64,000 bases of DNA from Warburgia ugandensis (lineage: Eukaryota; Streptophyta; Magnoliopsida; Canellales; Canellaceae). Position numbers and translations under genes: made by a program. Where the stretch lies: contig CP141128.1 in NCBI GenBank assembly GCA_035236585.1, positions 50,953,257-51,017,256 on the forward strand. The letters are read 5' to 3'. Under the pieces are notes generated by a model that did no database searches, was not told the DNA's origin, and saw only the letters and a program-made list of their open reading frames with translations. Shown one piece after another: positions 1-11,140 of this stretch. Each line of letters opens with the position of its first letter. The stretch's first letter is position 1.

Positions 1-906
1 GACATCTCCCTAACAGCCATTTCATCCACTAGTCAAAGGTGAAGAAGCCCACAACAAGTATAATTAGGTTGATATATAGAAGAATGCCTTAGAAGGAGAA
101 AAAGCTGATGAAGTGAATATTATTCTAGGAAGCCATTAAAGTTAAGCTTAATCTCTCAAAGTAGTTGTCTCACATTGACTAAAGATTGAAATTCTTTCCA
201 TCTTATTGTGATTCCTTTCCTCACACATTCGTTTTGTAAGTGTTATATTTAATTTTTTTGAAATGAACTTTTTATTTCCTCATTTCATTCATTCTTTTTG
301 CCGGAGAATGGTTTCTTTAGATATTTTAATTGTAAAAGCGATTGAGAAATTGTGTGTACTCAATCTTGAGTGATCAAGCACTATATCAACTTGAGTATAA
401 AATCTCATGAGGTTTAGTTGAGGACTCCAAGAGAGGATATCCTTAAGAGAAAGAAAGTAGGCACTAAGTACATAGGCTGAACTTCTATAACTCCTTATCT
501 TTGTCTCGTGATTGTTTTCTTTATGCTTGGTTTGTTCTTGTTTTAATGGCCACAAAGTTTTGTTTGATTTTATTTGATTTTGTTTGATTTTCATTATACT
601 TACCAAGTGTTTTGATAAAAAAAAAACTTGAGCACATTCTTTTGGAAAGCTTTCATTCTTTTCAAAAACATTATTTTACATCTTCTTTGTGTTTGACAAA
701 AAGTTTGTGAAATACCTTTTTATTATCCTTCTCACTATCCATTGTCCATCCTTTTGATTGATTGCAAAGCGTTTGACAAATTGTCTATGAGTGAATTTTG
801 TGAACAAATCATTTCAAACCTTCAACCTTGTTTAAGTTTGGATTTGTAGCCAAAATTCCTTTGTTTTGTTTTAGGGCCCAATTCACCTCCCCTTTTGGGA
901 CCATCA
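1..906 (+). mobile_element. 3' part of a SIRE-like copia LTR, cut by the window edge
   Basis: The last 175 bases (about 730-906) recur almost unchanged at 2279-2454, and both copies end in a ...CATCA block, as an LTR 3' end should. A damaged tRNA-Met primer site and SIRE-like gag follow at once. The 5' end of the LTR lies outside the window, so its length and TSD cannot be judged. The small open frames inside have no family resemblance and look like chance. Confidence 0.55.
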
Positions 907-908
907 AT

Positions 909-920
909 TGGTAGAACTTT
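909..920 (+). other. degenerate tRNA-iMet primer-binding site
   Basis: Two bases after the LTR end lies TGGTA followed by GAAC. Compared with the canonical TGGTATCAGAGC it fits best as a loss of three bases plus one substitution. Its position between LTR end and gag is what identifies it, since the match alone would be weak. Confidence 0.45.
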
Positions 921-1009
921 GGTGCTCTAGGTTTTGAGTTTAAAAACATTCGCTTGTTAGAATGTCTCAAGTTCTTCCTATTGTTGGCATCAATAACCAA
1001 GAAGGCTAA

Positions 1010-2278
1010 TCCACTTATAGGCTTTCCTACTTCAATGGCACGCTACAACTATTAAAAAGCTAGAATGATGATCTACATCCAACTAGTGGATTTTGAGCTA
1101 TAGAAGACCATTGTGAATGAGACTTATAGGCCATGTGTTCTCCAAGGAGGAGTTCCTAACTTCCTATGTATACAAACATGGGAGAATGGAATGAAGAAGA
1201 AACCAAGATGGCTCAACTCAACTCTAGAGCAATGAATATCTTGTATTGTTTTCCTAATGAGTTCAGCCGCATCTCCACATGCACATGGGCAAAGGAAAGA
1301 AATATGAAGGTGGAGGTGAGACATGAAGGAACAAGACGAGTGACAAACAGAAGGATCAACATGTTAGTCCATCAATATGAGCTATTCAATATAAAAAATG
1401 ATGAGTCCATCATGCAGATGTTCACAAGATTCACGAACATCACCAATGGTTGAAGTCTCTAGGAAAATCTTTCACTAACATGGAGTTGGTGAGCAAGATT
1501 CTATGATCTTTTCCAATGTCTTGGGATGCAAAATGCACGGATTCAAAAGGTGAAAGTCTTGGATCATTTGGAGCTATATGAGCTTATGGATCTATTATCA
1601 CATAAGGGGTTTCATAGAAGCTCAAGAAGGATGAAGATGCTTCAAAGAGGAAAACAAAGGGGTGGCTCTCAAAACGACTTTTAAGAGTAGTTGTGATGAT
1701 GATAGCAATGAGAAGTTAACCCTTATCATTAGGCAGATTAAGAATATTTGAAGGAAAGAGAGAAGGTTTGGTGATAAAAAGAATTCTACCAAAAGAGATG
1801 GAGGCAAAAGTGAATGTACTACAGTGAAGAAAGATTTCTATTGTGCATTGCAAATGAAAGAAGCCTAGTCACATTAAGTCGGAGTGCCCACTAAACAAGA
1901 AATAGAAGAAATTCAACAAGAAAAACTCTCCATGAGTTGGACTGATGAAGATGATAGCTCTTCTTCATTCGATAGCGATAGCAAAAAGGATGCATCAGAA
2001 AACGTTTGTCTTATGGCAATTGAAAATGAAGTTGACAGTGAAAAATGAGGTATGTGAGGGACTCTCATAGGATGAATATAGAGAGGCTTTTGATGATTTA
2101 GCAAAAGAATTTAAAAAGGCTTGTTTTAGATACACAACTCTTTCAAAACAAATCTCAAATATTGTTGCTGAGATCAATGAATTGAAATGTGATGATACTT
2201 CCATTCCTAGTGATGAAAACAATAGTACTTCAAATGAATTATTTAATGAGCTTGATTCTCTTAAGCTTGAATGTCCTT
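1010..2278 (+). pseudogene. copia gag (UBN2-type, SIRE-like), decayed
   Basis: Gag would be the nucleocapsid protein that packages the retrotransposon RNA. Read across frames, the segment shows the usual order of a SIRE-type gag: an N-terminal block about binding a short peptide (near 1019-1110), the AQLN...RAMN block (1205-1240), the LVHQYELF and FTRFTNI blocks (1360-1445), and an acidic serine-rich linker (SWTDEDDSSSSF, near 1930-1965). The longest clean frame, 1166-1453, has 95 codons. Stops and frame changes at about 1452, 1500-1580, 1868 and 2047 break the rest. No zinc knuckle could be made out. Family assignment rests on block order only; confidence in gag is good, in the SIRE lineage moderate. 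Confidence 0.7.
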
Positions 2279-2454
2279 CTCACAATCTGTTATCCATCCT
2301 TTTGATTGATTGCAAAGCATTTGACAAATTGTTTTTCAGTGAATTTTGTGACTAAATCACTTCAAACCTTCAAACTTGTTTAGGTTTGGATTTGTAACCA
2401 AAATTCCTTAATTTTTGTTTTATTGCCAAATTCACCCTCCCTCTTGGGCCATCA
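2279..2454 (+). repeat. direct repeat of the copia LTR 3' end
   Basis: Near-copy of 730-906 with scattered substitutions and small gaps, ending at the same CATCA block. It probably is the surviving end of a second LTR, joined upstream to truncated gag and downstream to an unrelated copia pol. This suggests unequal recombination or a nested insertion followed by deletion. Confidence 0.65.
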
Positions 2455-4708
2455 TACACATCCAATGAATTTTCTCTATTTTATAAGAAGCTAGTATTGC
2501 TTGGGAATTTGGTTCTCTATATATGTCACAATAGAATGCTGTTGTTGAAAGAATGAATAGAATTCCAGTTGAAATGATAAATTCCATACTTACTAGTTTA
2601 AGAATGTCAAAGAGTTTCTGGGGAGAAGCCTTTTTCTCAGCCTACCACATTTTTCAGACTTCCTTATAAAAGACTTGAAATCACTCCATATGAGGTGTGG
2701 AAAGGAAGAAAACCCAATCTCAACTTCTTGAAAGTGTAGGAATGTCTTCCTCATGTATTTATTTGGACGCAAAGACTTTAAGGTTGGATACTGAGGAACT
2801 GACTGTATTTTTGTTGGTTATTCTGTGACTAGTAAAGCTTACATATTGTTAAATTTAAAAACCTGTCATCCTTATGCTATTATGGAAGTAGATAATATTA
2901 GTTTTCTTGAGAATTCATTTCTTTTTGAATTGGTTAAACTGAAACCAAAGGAACTTCTTATCTAGTACAAGGATGAATTCTTCACTGACTATTGTTACTG
3001 AAATTTGAAGAAGCAAAAGGGCAAGGAAAGAGGACTTTGGACTTGAATTTAAAATTTCACCTAAAAGAAGATGATCCTACCCATTTGCCGAAGCAATAAC
3101 TAGACATGATGTAGTAGTTTAAAAGAAGCAACAGGTGATGAAATGCATTTTGTCACTGTGAGTCAGACATTGATGTTAAATGATTTGCCACTAGGAGTGA
3201 ATCAATTGGCTGCAAATGGGTTTTGTGGAAATAGAAGAAGGTTAATGATCCTCTTGACATGTATAGGACTAGAATAGTGGCCAAGGGATTTCGACATAAA
3301 CAAGGTGCTAATTATTTCAACACTTATGCTCCTGTTGTAAGAATCTCTACTATCAACTACTTATTGCAATTACAGCTATATACAATTTGCTTATACATCA
3401 GATGAATGTAAAGACGGTTTTTTTTTATTGGAAATTTAGATGAAGAAATCTATATGGAACGGCCTGAAGGTTAAGGCAGGAGCACAAGGTTTGCAGATTA
3501 CTCAAATCAATGTATGGATTGAAACATGCACTATGACAGTTGCAGAAGCTTAGAAAAGTTCTCACATATAATGAATACGTACCTATTAACGTAGAGATCT
3601 ATGTATGTCATGTTTTCTAGTGACAATGGAATAATCATCTGCCTTTATGTAGATAATGTGCTGATTATTGGGACAATCCTGCCAAGTATTGTTAATACAA
3701 AATAGTTTTTGTCATCGAATTTTGACATAGCTGTGGCACATTACTATATTTCATTGATTTGGGGAGACCATTCTAATAGTTGAGGGCGAGAGATGTGAGA
3801 TTTGCTGCCTCTCATTTAGCTCTACTTGCAATAAGTAAAGGTGGGTAAGGCCCCTCTTTATGAAAAGTAAAGGGAAGAATTTGGGTGAGGTTGATGTGAT
3901 ATTAGAAATAAAAATTGTCAGGAAAACAAATGGACTTGCAATGATTCATTGAGCTGTATTGAGAAGGTTCTTTGAAAATTTGATAAAAGTATGATAGTAA
4001 GCCTTTGGCCCCATTTGATCCGAATATCAAACTGCTGAAGAATGATAGAAATCCGGTTGATCAATTGAAGTACTGGAGCGTACTTGATAGTTTAGTGCAT
4101 GCAATGTCATTGGAAAACTGAGCTAGACGTTGGCAATCCTAGTGAAGCACAATGGAAGGCTTTGCGAAGAGTAATGCAATATTTCTGATAGCCCAAAAAT
4201 TACGGTTTGCACTGTGACAAAGAACCAGCTAATGTAGAAGGATAAAGTGATGCGACCTAGAATTTGGATCTTGATCATTCAAAATTAGTATGTGCACATA
4301 TTTTTATCTAGGTGGATATGCAATTTCATGGAAATTAAAAAAGCAAACATGTATTACACATTCCACCATGGAATTTAAGTTTATTGCTTTCGCTTTTGCT
4401 AGAGAGGAATCATAATGGCTAAGGAATCTATTGTAGCTTACCAATGTGGTTAAAGCTAGTGCCTGCTGTTGCCATTTGTTGTGACAATAAATCTGCCATA
4501 ACAAGAGCATACAATGAGTGCTAAAATGGAAAATTTCAGACAAATTTGTTTGAAACATGACACTATGAGTGAATTGATAAAATATGGTGTGATCTCGACC
4601 CAGCATGAGAAACTCAGGCACAATCTAGTTGACTCTCTCTCTAAAGGCCTTGGAGGAGAGCTGGTGACAGAGACATTGAGGGGAATAGACTTAAAGACCC
4701 ATCATTGA
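2455..4708 (+). pseudogene. copia pol remnant: integrase C-terminal part, RT, RNase H
   Basis: Pol would make the integrase, reverse transcriptase and RNase H of a copia element. Blocks occur in copia order: the integrase-domain text around NGVVERMNR and WGEAFFSA (2530-2640) with a downstream YEVWKGRKPNL block (2690-2725); RT N-terminal blocks (WVLWKxK, AKGFRHKQGANYF, near 3210-3330); the catalytic region read as YVDNVLIIGT (near 3645-3675), where the second Asp of YVDD is Asn; and RNase H from SWKLKKQ (4330) to NLVDSLSKGLGG (4625-4660). Only the last 64 codons (4514-4708) form a clean frame. Numerous stops, and sequence between 3760 and 4180 that no longer reads well, mark it as dead. Confidence 0.75.
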
Positions 4709-5205
4709 TCACTAGCGCAATCTTACCTAGTGTCTTTGACTAGATTCTAAGGAAAAAACAAGCTATCTAGATCTATTAAATTGTAGTATAATTTCTTTGA
4801 ACAAAATTCATTCTAATTCCTATGGTATATACAATATGACTTGTAGTATTAAGGATGACTTATGTCTTAATAAGTCTATAGTTCTATCTATTTGGATTGT
4901 GGTGTGTATAGACTCACTTGTTCTAGGTGTATTTAGAGCACTTGGCAAATTAATAGAATAGTGCATGACTTCTAAGCGCAGTTTAAGTATAGCTGCCTTC
5001 TTGAGAAAAATACATGTTATATTTCTTACTTAAAGGCTGTAGTTCAAGATTCAGTTCACTAGTTGCTGTGATACTCTTTGAATTGTATACACTACTAGGA
5101 AGTTCAAGACTTTGTTCACTTTCTTTGTTGCACAGATGTTCTTGAATGTCTAAATTTCCTTTATTTACATTGATTTTATTCTGATTTATATTTCACGGTA
5201 GTTTA
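4709..5205. other. copia 3' untranslated region, no gene
   Basis: AT-rich sequence between the RNase H end and the polypurine tracts. No reading frame or family signal was seen. Its position fits the 3' non-coding part of the copia element upstream of its LTR. Confidence 0.5.
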
Positions 5206-5328
5206 TTGTTTTTAGCTTAAAAAAGTGGGGGAATTTTTTGAAAGTTATTTTTAACTATTATTGTTTTTAGCTTAAAAAAGTGGGGGAATATTTTGAGAGT
5301 TATTTTTAACTAAAAACAAGTGGGGAGT
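5206..5328 (+). repeat. tandemly duplicated polypurine tract before the copia LTR
   Basis: A unit of about 52-54 bases containing AGCTTAAAAAAGTGGGGGAA is repeated twice (5206-5257, 5258-5311). A third, shorter purine run, ACAAGTGGGGAG, abuts the LTR at 5329. The purine run directly before a TGTTG LTR start is the normal plus-strand primer; the extra copies are unusual. Confidence 0.7.
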
Positions 5329-6782
5329 TGTTGAAATTATTATAAGTAAAATCAACTTATGTGGATTGACTTGAACCTCAACTAGGCATTTGTGAAATGA
5401 TTGATTTCTAGTTTTGGAGGAATTCAAATTTTTGTTTGAATTTGAACTATAGCTTAACTATAGTCTCTTGTCCTTTTCTACTTGATTTTTAAAACAGAAG
5501 GCTAAACTTTAGTCACACATTGGAGGTGAGAAAAGTATTTTCTTCCATATAAACACTACTTTTGCACATTGTTTTTTAGGGTTTACTCTTGAAATGGTGC
5601 ATCTCAATTCAATGCTCCAAGCCTTGCATGTGGGCATTAGTGCGGACTTTACATGCTCGCATTGCCGTTTTGCCTATCTTAATCTCTTCTAATTTAGATG
5701 TGACCTAGCCCAAGTCCACTATAATGGATGGTCCATGGGTTGAGGTGTATGTGTGTGTGGTTAGTCCATTGGGTGAGGTTTAGATTGTCAGGTCCATCGT
5801 GACAGAGATGGCCAAACTTGTCTAGGCCTATCAAGCCCACCAGAGAGTAGTAGTAGGAAAGTCAGTTTGAGCCTTCCTTGGGGTTGCCTAGGGCAGTTTC
5901 TAGAGTGTCTTGGGGAACAAAACAGGCTACTTGGTACCCAAGCATCACAACTTTATAAAAGGGGTGACCTTAGGCTTTTTCCCTTACACCAATCTCTCCT
6001 CTTCTCCTTGAGAGCCTGTCAATTGAGACATTCTCTTTCTCTCTTCTACTCTCTTCTTTTGGAGTTTGTCTATTTAAATACATTTTCTATCCTTCTTGAG
6101 CTTGCCTGCTTACAAGCATTCTCTAATTTGTTTTGTTCAAGGTCTACCTAGGAAAGGCATTCTTTTCAAAAGTTCTTCTATTTGTGAAGTTCTCTGACTC
6201 TTGAGTTCTAGTTGGACAAAATATTAGTATTGTTCTTTCTAATTCTCTTGTTTCTAGAGTTTCTGAACTTGAGAAGTTCTTGCTTTTTCAGTTTCTTATT
6301 TAAATTCCTAATCCATTTTGATCTTGTTTGTAAAATGATTTGAGTTATGCACTTGTTGCTTTCTTTATGAAGGGGAGCCTTGGCACAACGGTAAAAGTTG
6401 TCGTCATGTGACCTTGAGGACATGAGTTCAAGGCGTGGAATCAGCCTCTTGCAAAATGCAAGGTAAGGCTGCCTACTGTAGGCCCTTATGGTCCGCCCCT
6501 TCCCTGTACCTTGCATAGGCGGGAGCTTCGTGCACCGGGTTTGCCCTTTTACTTGTTGCTTTCTTTAAGTGATTTCATTGTGATTTGATGACAAACTTTT
6601 GAAGATTTTATTTTAAGGCATTCATCTTGGTGAACAAAGTACAAATCGATTTTAATTGTGCAAAATCAGTTGGGATATATATAGATTGAGTTTAGCTTAG
6701 TTTAATCCCAGAGCTGCAGTTGTCATATCCCTTGCATAGTTTGGGAGACTTTAACTATTTTCAAGAAGTGAATTTTGATACA
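5329..6782 (+). mobile_element. copia 3' LTR (interrupted by a SINE)
   Basis: Starts TGTTGAAATTATT immediately after a polypurine tract. A TATA-like stretch lies at about 5544-5552. The first ~300 bases are matched in reverse complement at 6850-7131. The 3' boundary is uncertain; 6782 is the end of a plausible ...GATACA and could be wrong by tens of bases. Without the SINE the LTR would be about 1.25 kb. Confidence 0.55.
6368..6550 (+). mobile_element. Au-type SINE, full length, with 17-bp TSD
   Basis: tRNA-derived plant SINE: starts GAAGGGGAGCC, has a box A-like GGCACAACGG and a box B-like GAGTTCAAGGC, the conserved CAGCCTCTTGCA body, and ends in TTTGCCCTTTT. It is flanked by the identical 17-mer ACTTGTTGCTTTCTTTA at 6351-6367 and 6551-6567, proving insertion by target-primed reverse transcription. 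It encodes no protein; mobility would depend on a LINE. Confidence 0.92.
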
Positions 6783-6849
6783 GGCCTCCAAACTAAATGC
6801 ACAGTGTGCAGTAATGCGCCTACACACACATGCACAGCTCAGTGTGTTA

Positions 6850-7131
6850 CACTAACGTGTATCACTTCAAGAGGGAGCCATTGAAAACAATGTAAGGAAA
6901 ATATAATGTTTACAAGGAAGGAAAAACTCTTTGGCTTCCAATAGGGGACAAGATTTTAGCTTGTTATTTCCAAAAATCAAATAGAAAAAGACAAGGGACT
7001 ATAGTTAGCCATAGTTCAAATGCAAATGCAAATGCAAATTTGGATTCCCTCCCAAACTAGAAATCAATCATTCCACAAATTTCCTTTGGTTTCAAGATAA
7101 ACCCACATATATTGTTAAACACAATATTAAG
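6850..7131 (-). mobile_element. inverted partial copy of the 5329 LTR
   Basis: The reverse complement aligns with roughly 5329-5610, including an AATGATTGATTTCTAGTTT block and the purine-rich leader. The LTR start on this strand would be near 7131. Tail-to-tail inverted LTRs suggest a second insertion of the family or a local inversion. An internal GCAAAT triplet repeat (7019-7037) is private to this copy. Confidence 0.6.
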
Positions 7132-7780
7132 TTAAACACAATTCTTGAAACACAATTGACTTCATTAACTTGCATGATAGATGCATAATCACTGCGTGAA
7201 GTGTTTCATTTTGCAATGTGATGCAGAATCAAACAAAAGCATAACTTTTAGAGGAGAAGAGGAGAGAAATATAGCTTTGAGGGGAAGAAGGAAGGAGGTA
7301 AGATAATCAGTTCTTCAATATCAATAAAATTGTCTAATTCTCCATAACATATAGCTTAAATAGGCTAAGCTGTTAACCTAAGGAACCTTAAAAGGAAATT
7401 ACTAAAACTAAAAACACAAAATTACAAAGATGTTCCCATCAATCCTCTCGGGGTGAGAAACTTGACCCTGTCAAGAGTAAAACTGGTCATACGATTCTCA
7501 AGTGTTTAGCCACAAAGTAGTGGCTAGGGGCGAGGATTGACATCTCTGTGAATACACCTCTAATGAGCCGCACGTGGATTGTGGTTGTAGTAATACTCCT
7601 AGAAATCAGGATCCAGTTGTTACAAAATATCTCTGGAAATCCAATTGCAATCACACTTTGGCGGCCCTGCCTAGTGCACTAGGAATTGTTGAATCTTACA
7701 TTCCCTGGTAAAATCTTGCTCATTTCAAATAGCATCAGTAGGTTCCTCTTTTGCCGGTGTCGCAAGTAAAGGATCAAGGT
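7132..7780. other. gypsy 3' non-coding sequence, no gene
   Basis: No reading frame. On the minus strand the region near 7440-7480 reads TCAAGTTTCTCACCCCGAG, of the kind found between the integrase and the 3' LTR in plant gypsy elements. A purine-rich run occurs at 7248-7300. No LTR boundary could be fixed. Confidence 0.3.
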
Positions 7781-8345
7781 TCAAAGATTTAGCTGATGGG
7801 ATGCCAAGTGACATGTTGGGTGGTAGAGTTGGATCAACAAGGTCACCATAAAATAGGTCAGCAGGAATGGTGAAATAGCCTTAAATGTAATCAAGTTCTC
7901 TACATTAAAAGTACAGCTAATACCATAATCATATGGAATATTAGTAACATAAGCATTAGGCCTAATCATTTGCATTATTTATGAAAGGTCCGGCACTACG
8001 AGCTTGCAATTTGCGAACAGTGCTCAAAGTAAACAGCCAGGGTCTAATGTGAAGCATGACATAGTCACCCACATTAAATTCAATACGATGTTTACATGCA
8101 TCAGCTCTTAGTTAGTAGTGGGCATTAATTACTTGAATTCGCTTAGCAATCTCAAATGCAAATCTTGTGCCCTACGTGCAAAAGAATCAGTTGACTCAAA
8201 CATCCTAACATGAGATGACATGGGATTAAGATTTGAAAGCTTCCTAGGTTTGTAACCATAGACAACTTCAAAGGGACTCATGCCTATAGACCTATTCGCT
8301 GAATTATTTTTTGCAGACTGAGATGTAGGGAGAAGCAAATCCCAA
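7781..8345 (-). pseudogene. Ty3/gypsy integrase C-terminal region
   Basis: The integrase inserts the element's cDNA. Read on the minus strand, 8338-8129 gives a GMSPFEVVYGYKPRK block, which is the end of the catalytic core and start of the C-terminal region of plant gypsy integrases. Next come DYVMLHIRPW and LQARSAGPF (8090-7985) and, after a frame change, PNAYVTNIPYDYGIS and FNVENL (7960-7880). The frame breaks twice. The upstream integrase core is not adjacent: it reappears at 11141-11671, and the two edges share an overlapping Gln/Asn-Trp-Asp-Leu block. I infer that this is the detached tail of gypsy B, separated by gypsy A. Independent origin from another element is the alternative. Confidence 0.75.
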
Positions 8346-8429
8346 TTCCTATGGCATAAGAGGTAAAATTGGCCATCTTAGGAACCTCTTTGAACATTAA
8401 TGTAAATGAATGAATGACTCTTAAACTTG

Positions 8430-8905
8430 CGCTCTAGTTCATTAGGTTTGTTAATATGCAAACCGCTTCTCTTCTTATTGTCCTGACTCTTGCCCTTGTG
8501 AATAGCCCTTGGTGGTAAGGTCTTGAATTGGATGTTTTTGCCTTTGAAGGTGAAGGAGCAATGTTAGAACGCCCATGAATAGTAACATCCAAATCATATA
8601 GCCAGGGTCTGTCTAAAATAATGTCGTACGTCCATAGTAATGACATCACACCATATCTCTTCCATGTATTAAAAAAACTGAATAGGAACTAAACACAATT
8701 CTTAATAGAGATAGATGTTATATCAATCTAGAAGACATTATAGGGATGAGGGTGAGGAATATATTTCAGGCCTAACCAAGTTATGGTGCTGGATGAGATT
8801 GCGTTAATACAACTACCACTATCAATGTTGACGCTATAACCCTTTTCACCACATAGGCTGTATATATGAAAATAGTGGTCCTATGCCAGTCATCTAACTC
8901 ATTAG
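8430..8905 (-). pseudogene. gypsy aspartic protease remnant
   Basis: The protease would cut the gag-pol polyprotein. Minus-strand reading gives a DSGSCINA active-site block near 8830-8805 (Asp-Ser-Gly present) and, after a frame break, the DIILDRPWLYDLDVTIHGR block at 8615-8550, the usual LLGRPW-type motif of the fold. Two or more frame changes lie between 8660 and 8800. Followed directly by integrase sequence, so the RT region has been lost. Confidence 0.72.
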
Positions 8906-9059
8906 GTTGGGTCAAGGTGCATTGCATTATGGCCTTCCTATGAGCTGGGATGGTAGAAGTGCATCCTACATGATCTAAATCATCGTACCATTCTCATCTA
9001 AATATTTGAAGCGCTCATGGTTAGCTTCATATTCTACACTATCCCATGCCTCATGTAGA

Positions 9060-10065
9060 TAATCTTACTCATAAATAATAAGCACCCTAGTAGTACAATT
9101 GGATACAATATGTTCATGCCTTTAACACTTATGACGCTGAATCCTAGAGGTTATTTTAGGCACATTTTGTTTGATGTCTTTGATTGTGGTTTTGAGAGTC
9201 CAATCTATTCTATGTGGAAGTGGTCCTAACGAAGACTTGTTATTGGTAGATGGTTGGGACTAAAAAGGATAGACCATGAGTGTCCAGCCCATGATTTATT
9301 TGGGCTTTGGACACTGACTTATAATTGTGGACGAGAGCATATGCATCATCTAGTGTGTTAATACCCCGAAGCAATAACTCCCTCCTAAGATTAGTGTTAA
9401 GACCATGTCAAAACCTATTCAAAGTCATAGCTTCATCCTCTAAGACGGCACACCTCATCTTACAATCATCAAATTGGGCAATGTAGTCAAAAAATGAACT
9501 ACCACCGTCTAAAGCTAGACCATTGGTCTAGAAGGGTGTCCCTATAAGATGACATATGGTATTTAGATTATAACTTCAATTTTATCTCCTCTCAATGAGT
9601 GATGTAGCTCTCATCTCCTAGCAATACCTTTTTCAACACTTTTCTAGAAGAGTTGGGCTGCCACTGTCTATTTCATCTTGGCCAACTTAACTTTTCTATC
9701 CTTGGATAAGTTGTACCAATCAAAGAACCTATCTATTTTACAGACCTAAGAGGAGAAGACCATATGATTGAGATGACCATCGAATGTAGGGGCCTCTACC
9801 CTAATGTATTGCATCATCCTATCATCGGAGTCTACCAACCAATGATGATGGTAGGGGACATGATGCCTAGGGGACCGCAACGAACATTGGTCAAGTGGAG
9901 CCAAATCCTCTTCATCATAACCTTCCTCTTTTGCCTTCTTAATTTCTAAGGTGGTGATCAGTGAGGAGCGTCACTTTGTCCTAAGGGCACGCAACTCATC
10001 TAGGATTTATTTCTGCACATTAATTTGGTCATCTAAGGTAGAGGGCAAAGTGAACCCTGACATGA
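9060..10065 (-). pseudogene. gypsy gag with zinc-knuckle remnant
   Basis: Gag would form the particle and bind RNA. The minus strand reads a start-like MSGFTLPSTLDDQ (10058-10020), then PTFDGHLNHMVF and FFDWYNLSKDRKVKLAKMK (about 9800-9680), which are the plant Ty3 gag blocks, then PYVIL..HPFRPMV near 9550. A CCHC-like block ending in HEHIVSNCTTR lies at 9130-9085, with the first Cys replaced. At least six stops or frame shifts occur. No LTR primer site could be confirmed upstream. Confidence 0.7.
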
Positions 10066-10196
10066 CGTGACTGCTAGGTAACTGCATACACTATGAAATT
10101 CTAACAATAAAGCGCAACGCAAATTTTAAAACTAGTGCCTTCTGTTTTGGCCAACACAAAATATTTAATTTTTTCCGATGACCAACCACAATTCAA

Positions 10197-10348
10197 CAGT
10201 TGAGTTGAATTGTCATAGGTTCGAGCCATGGAAACAGCCTCTTGCAATAATGCAAGGTAAGGCTGTGTACTATAAATCCTTTGTGGTCCACCCCTTCCAT
10301 TGACCCCACATACATAAGAGCTTCATGCACTGGGCTGCCCTTTTCTAA
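10197..10348 (+). mobile_element. Au-type SINE, decayed 5' end
   Basis: Box B (GGTTCGAGCC) and the CAGCCTCTTGCA body and TGGGCTGCCCTTTTCT end are clear; the box A third has been replaced or mutated beyond recognition. Flanking copies CCACAATTCAA (10186-10196) and TCACAATTCAA (10349-10359) form an 11-bp TSD with one mismatch. It lies in the 5' leader of gypsy A. Confidence 0.82.
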
Positions 10349-10399
10349 TCACAATTCAAATATGCATATTGCAAACAAGAACCCTAAAGTATGAAGGAT

Positions 10400-11140
10400 A
10401 TGCTAATGATAGTCACAATATCTCACAAATAAGGCACTCTGGACAATTAAAATTAAGATGATCAACAAAAGATAATGGGGTTAAGGTTGCTTAGGGCTTT
10501 TTTTTTTTTTTTTTTTTTCTTAAGGGGATGTTAAGGCTGCCGTAAACTACCTGACAATAAAGAAAATATCAAAACTATTGTAAATGACAAGAGTAAAACC
10601 AACGAGAATGTTTAAGCACAACAAAACCTGGACAGCTACTTAGACAGCCTTACAAATCCTTCTTCGTAAGATTGATGTCACAATTCTTGTTTGGACCTTT
10701 TTCTCTTCATCTTTTTCTACTCTTTTTTCATATCCTTTTTTTTCCCATATATATTTTACTCTTTTTTTTCTCTGGAAAGATATTTAAACCCTAGATCTTC
10801 TAGGGCTTTCTTTTGCAAAACTCACTGCCGAAGCAGAGAGCCCTTGGGGAAACACTCCCTCCTTAAGTGTAAGCAAACCAACTCTCCTTCTGGTAAAACT
10901 GCTGGCTTCCTATGTTTGTCAGTTTGTTCTTTGCATTGTTCATTTTGTCATGTGTCTTCACTCAGACTTTCTCATGTATCTCTAATTTGCTTGACTCGTT
11001 CTTCAGCATCTCCACTGAAACCTTCTGGTTAGTGGCAAGGGTACTAAATCTGATTTTTACAATAAATCACCTAAAAAGGACTGCAATCGATTGGCTGATT
11101 GTTGGAATTATTGAAGGAGAACTCTAATTGACAATAACAA
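10400..11140 (-). mobile_element. probable 5' LTR of gypsy A
   Basis: Minus-strand start TGTTATTGTCAATTAG at the point where gypsy B's integrase is interrupted. A TATA-like ATATATGGGAAA occurs near 10758-10745 on that strand. A run of 23 T lies at about 10498-10520 on the plus strand. The inner end of the LTR is not resolved. The plus-strand open frames at 10691-11127 have no family signal and are treated as chance. Confidence 0.4.

Larger units (their letters stand above)
8346..11140 (-). mobile_element. gypsy element A, truncated, inserted in gypsy B
   Basis: On the minus strand the order is LTR-like sequence (11140 to about 10400), leader, gag (10065-9140), zinc knuckle remnant (9130-9060) and protease (8905-8430); it then stops at an integrase fragment. 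RT, RNase H, integrase and the 3' LTR are missing, so the element is 3'-truncated. Its right edge, TGTTATTGTC on the minus strand, interrupts gypsy B's integrase. No clean TSD was found, probably because the other end is deleted. Confidence 0.55.

Noticed and set aside
5089-5100. CACTACTAGGA, a possible left CACTA terminus
   Set aside because: It matches the right terminus only over the generic CACTACTAG; the next bases differ and no subterminal motifs follow. It lies in the 3' region of a copia element.
6368-6450. tRNA gene
   Set aside because: The box A/box B pair is that of a tRNA-derived SINE; no cloverleaf can be completed.
10691-11127. Two plus-strand frames of 113 and 71 codons
   Set aside because: They lie in the probable LTR of gypsy A and begin in a poly-pyrimidine stretch; no resemblance to proteins.
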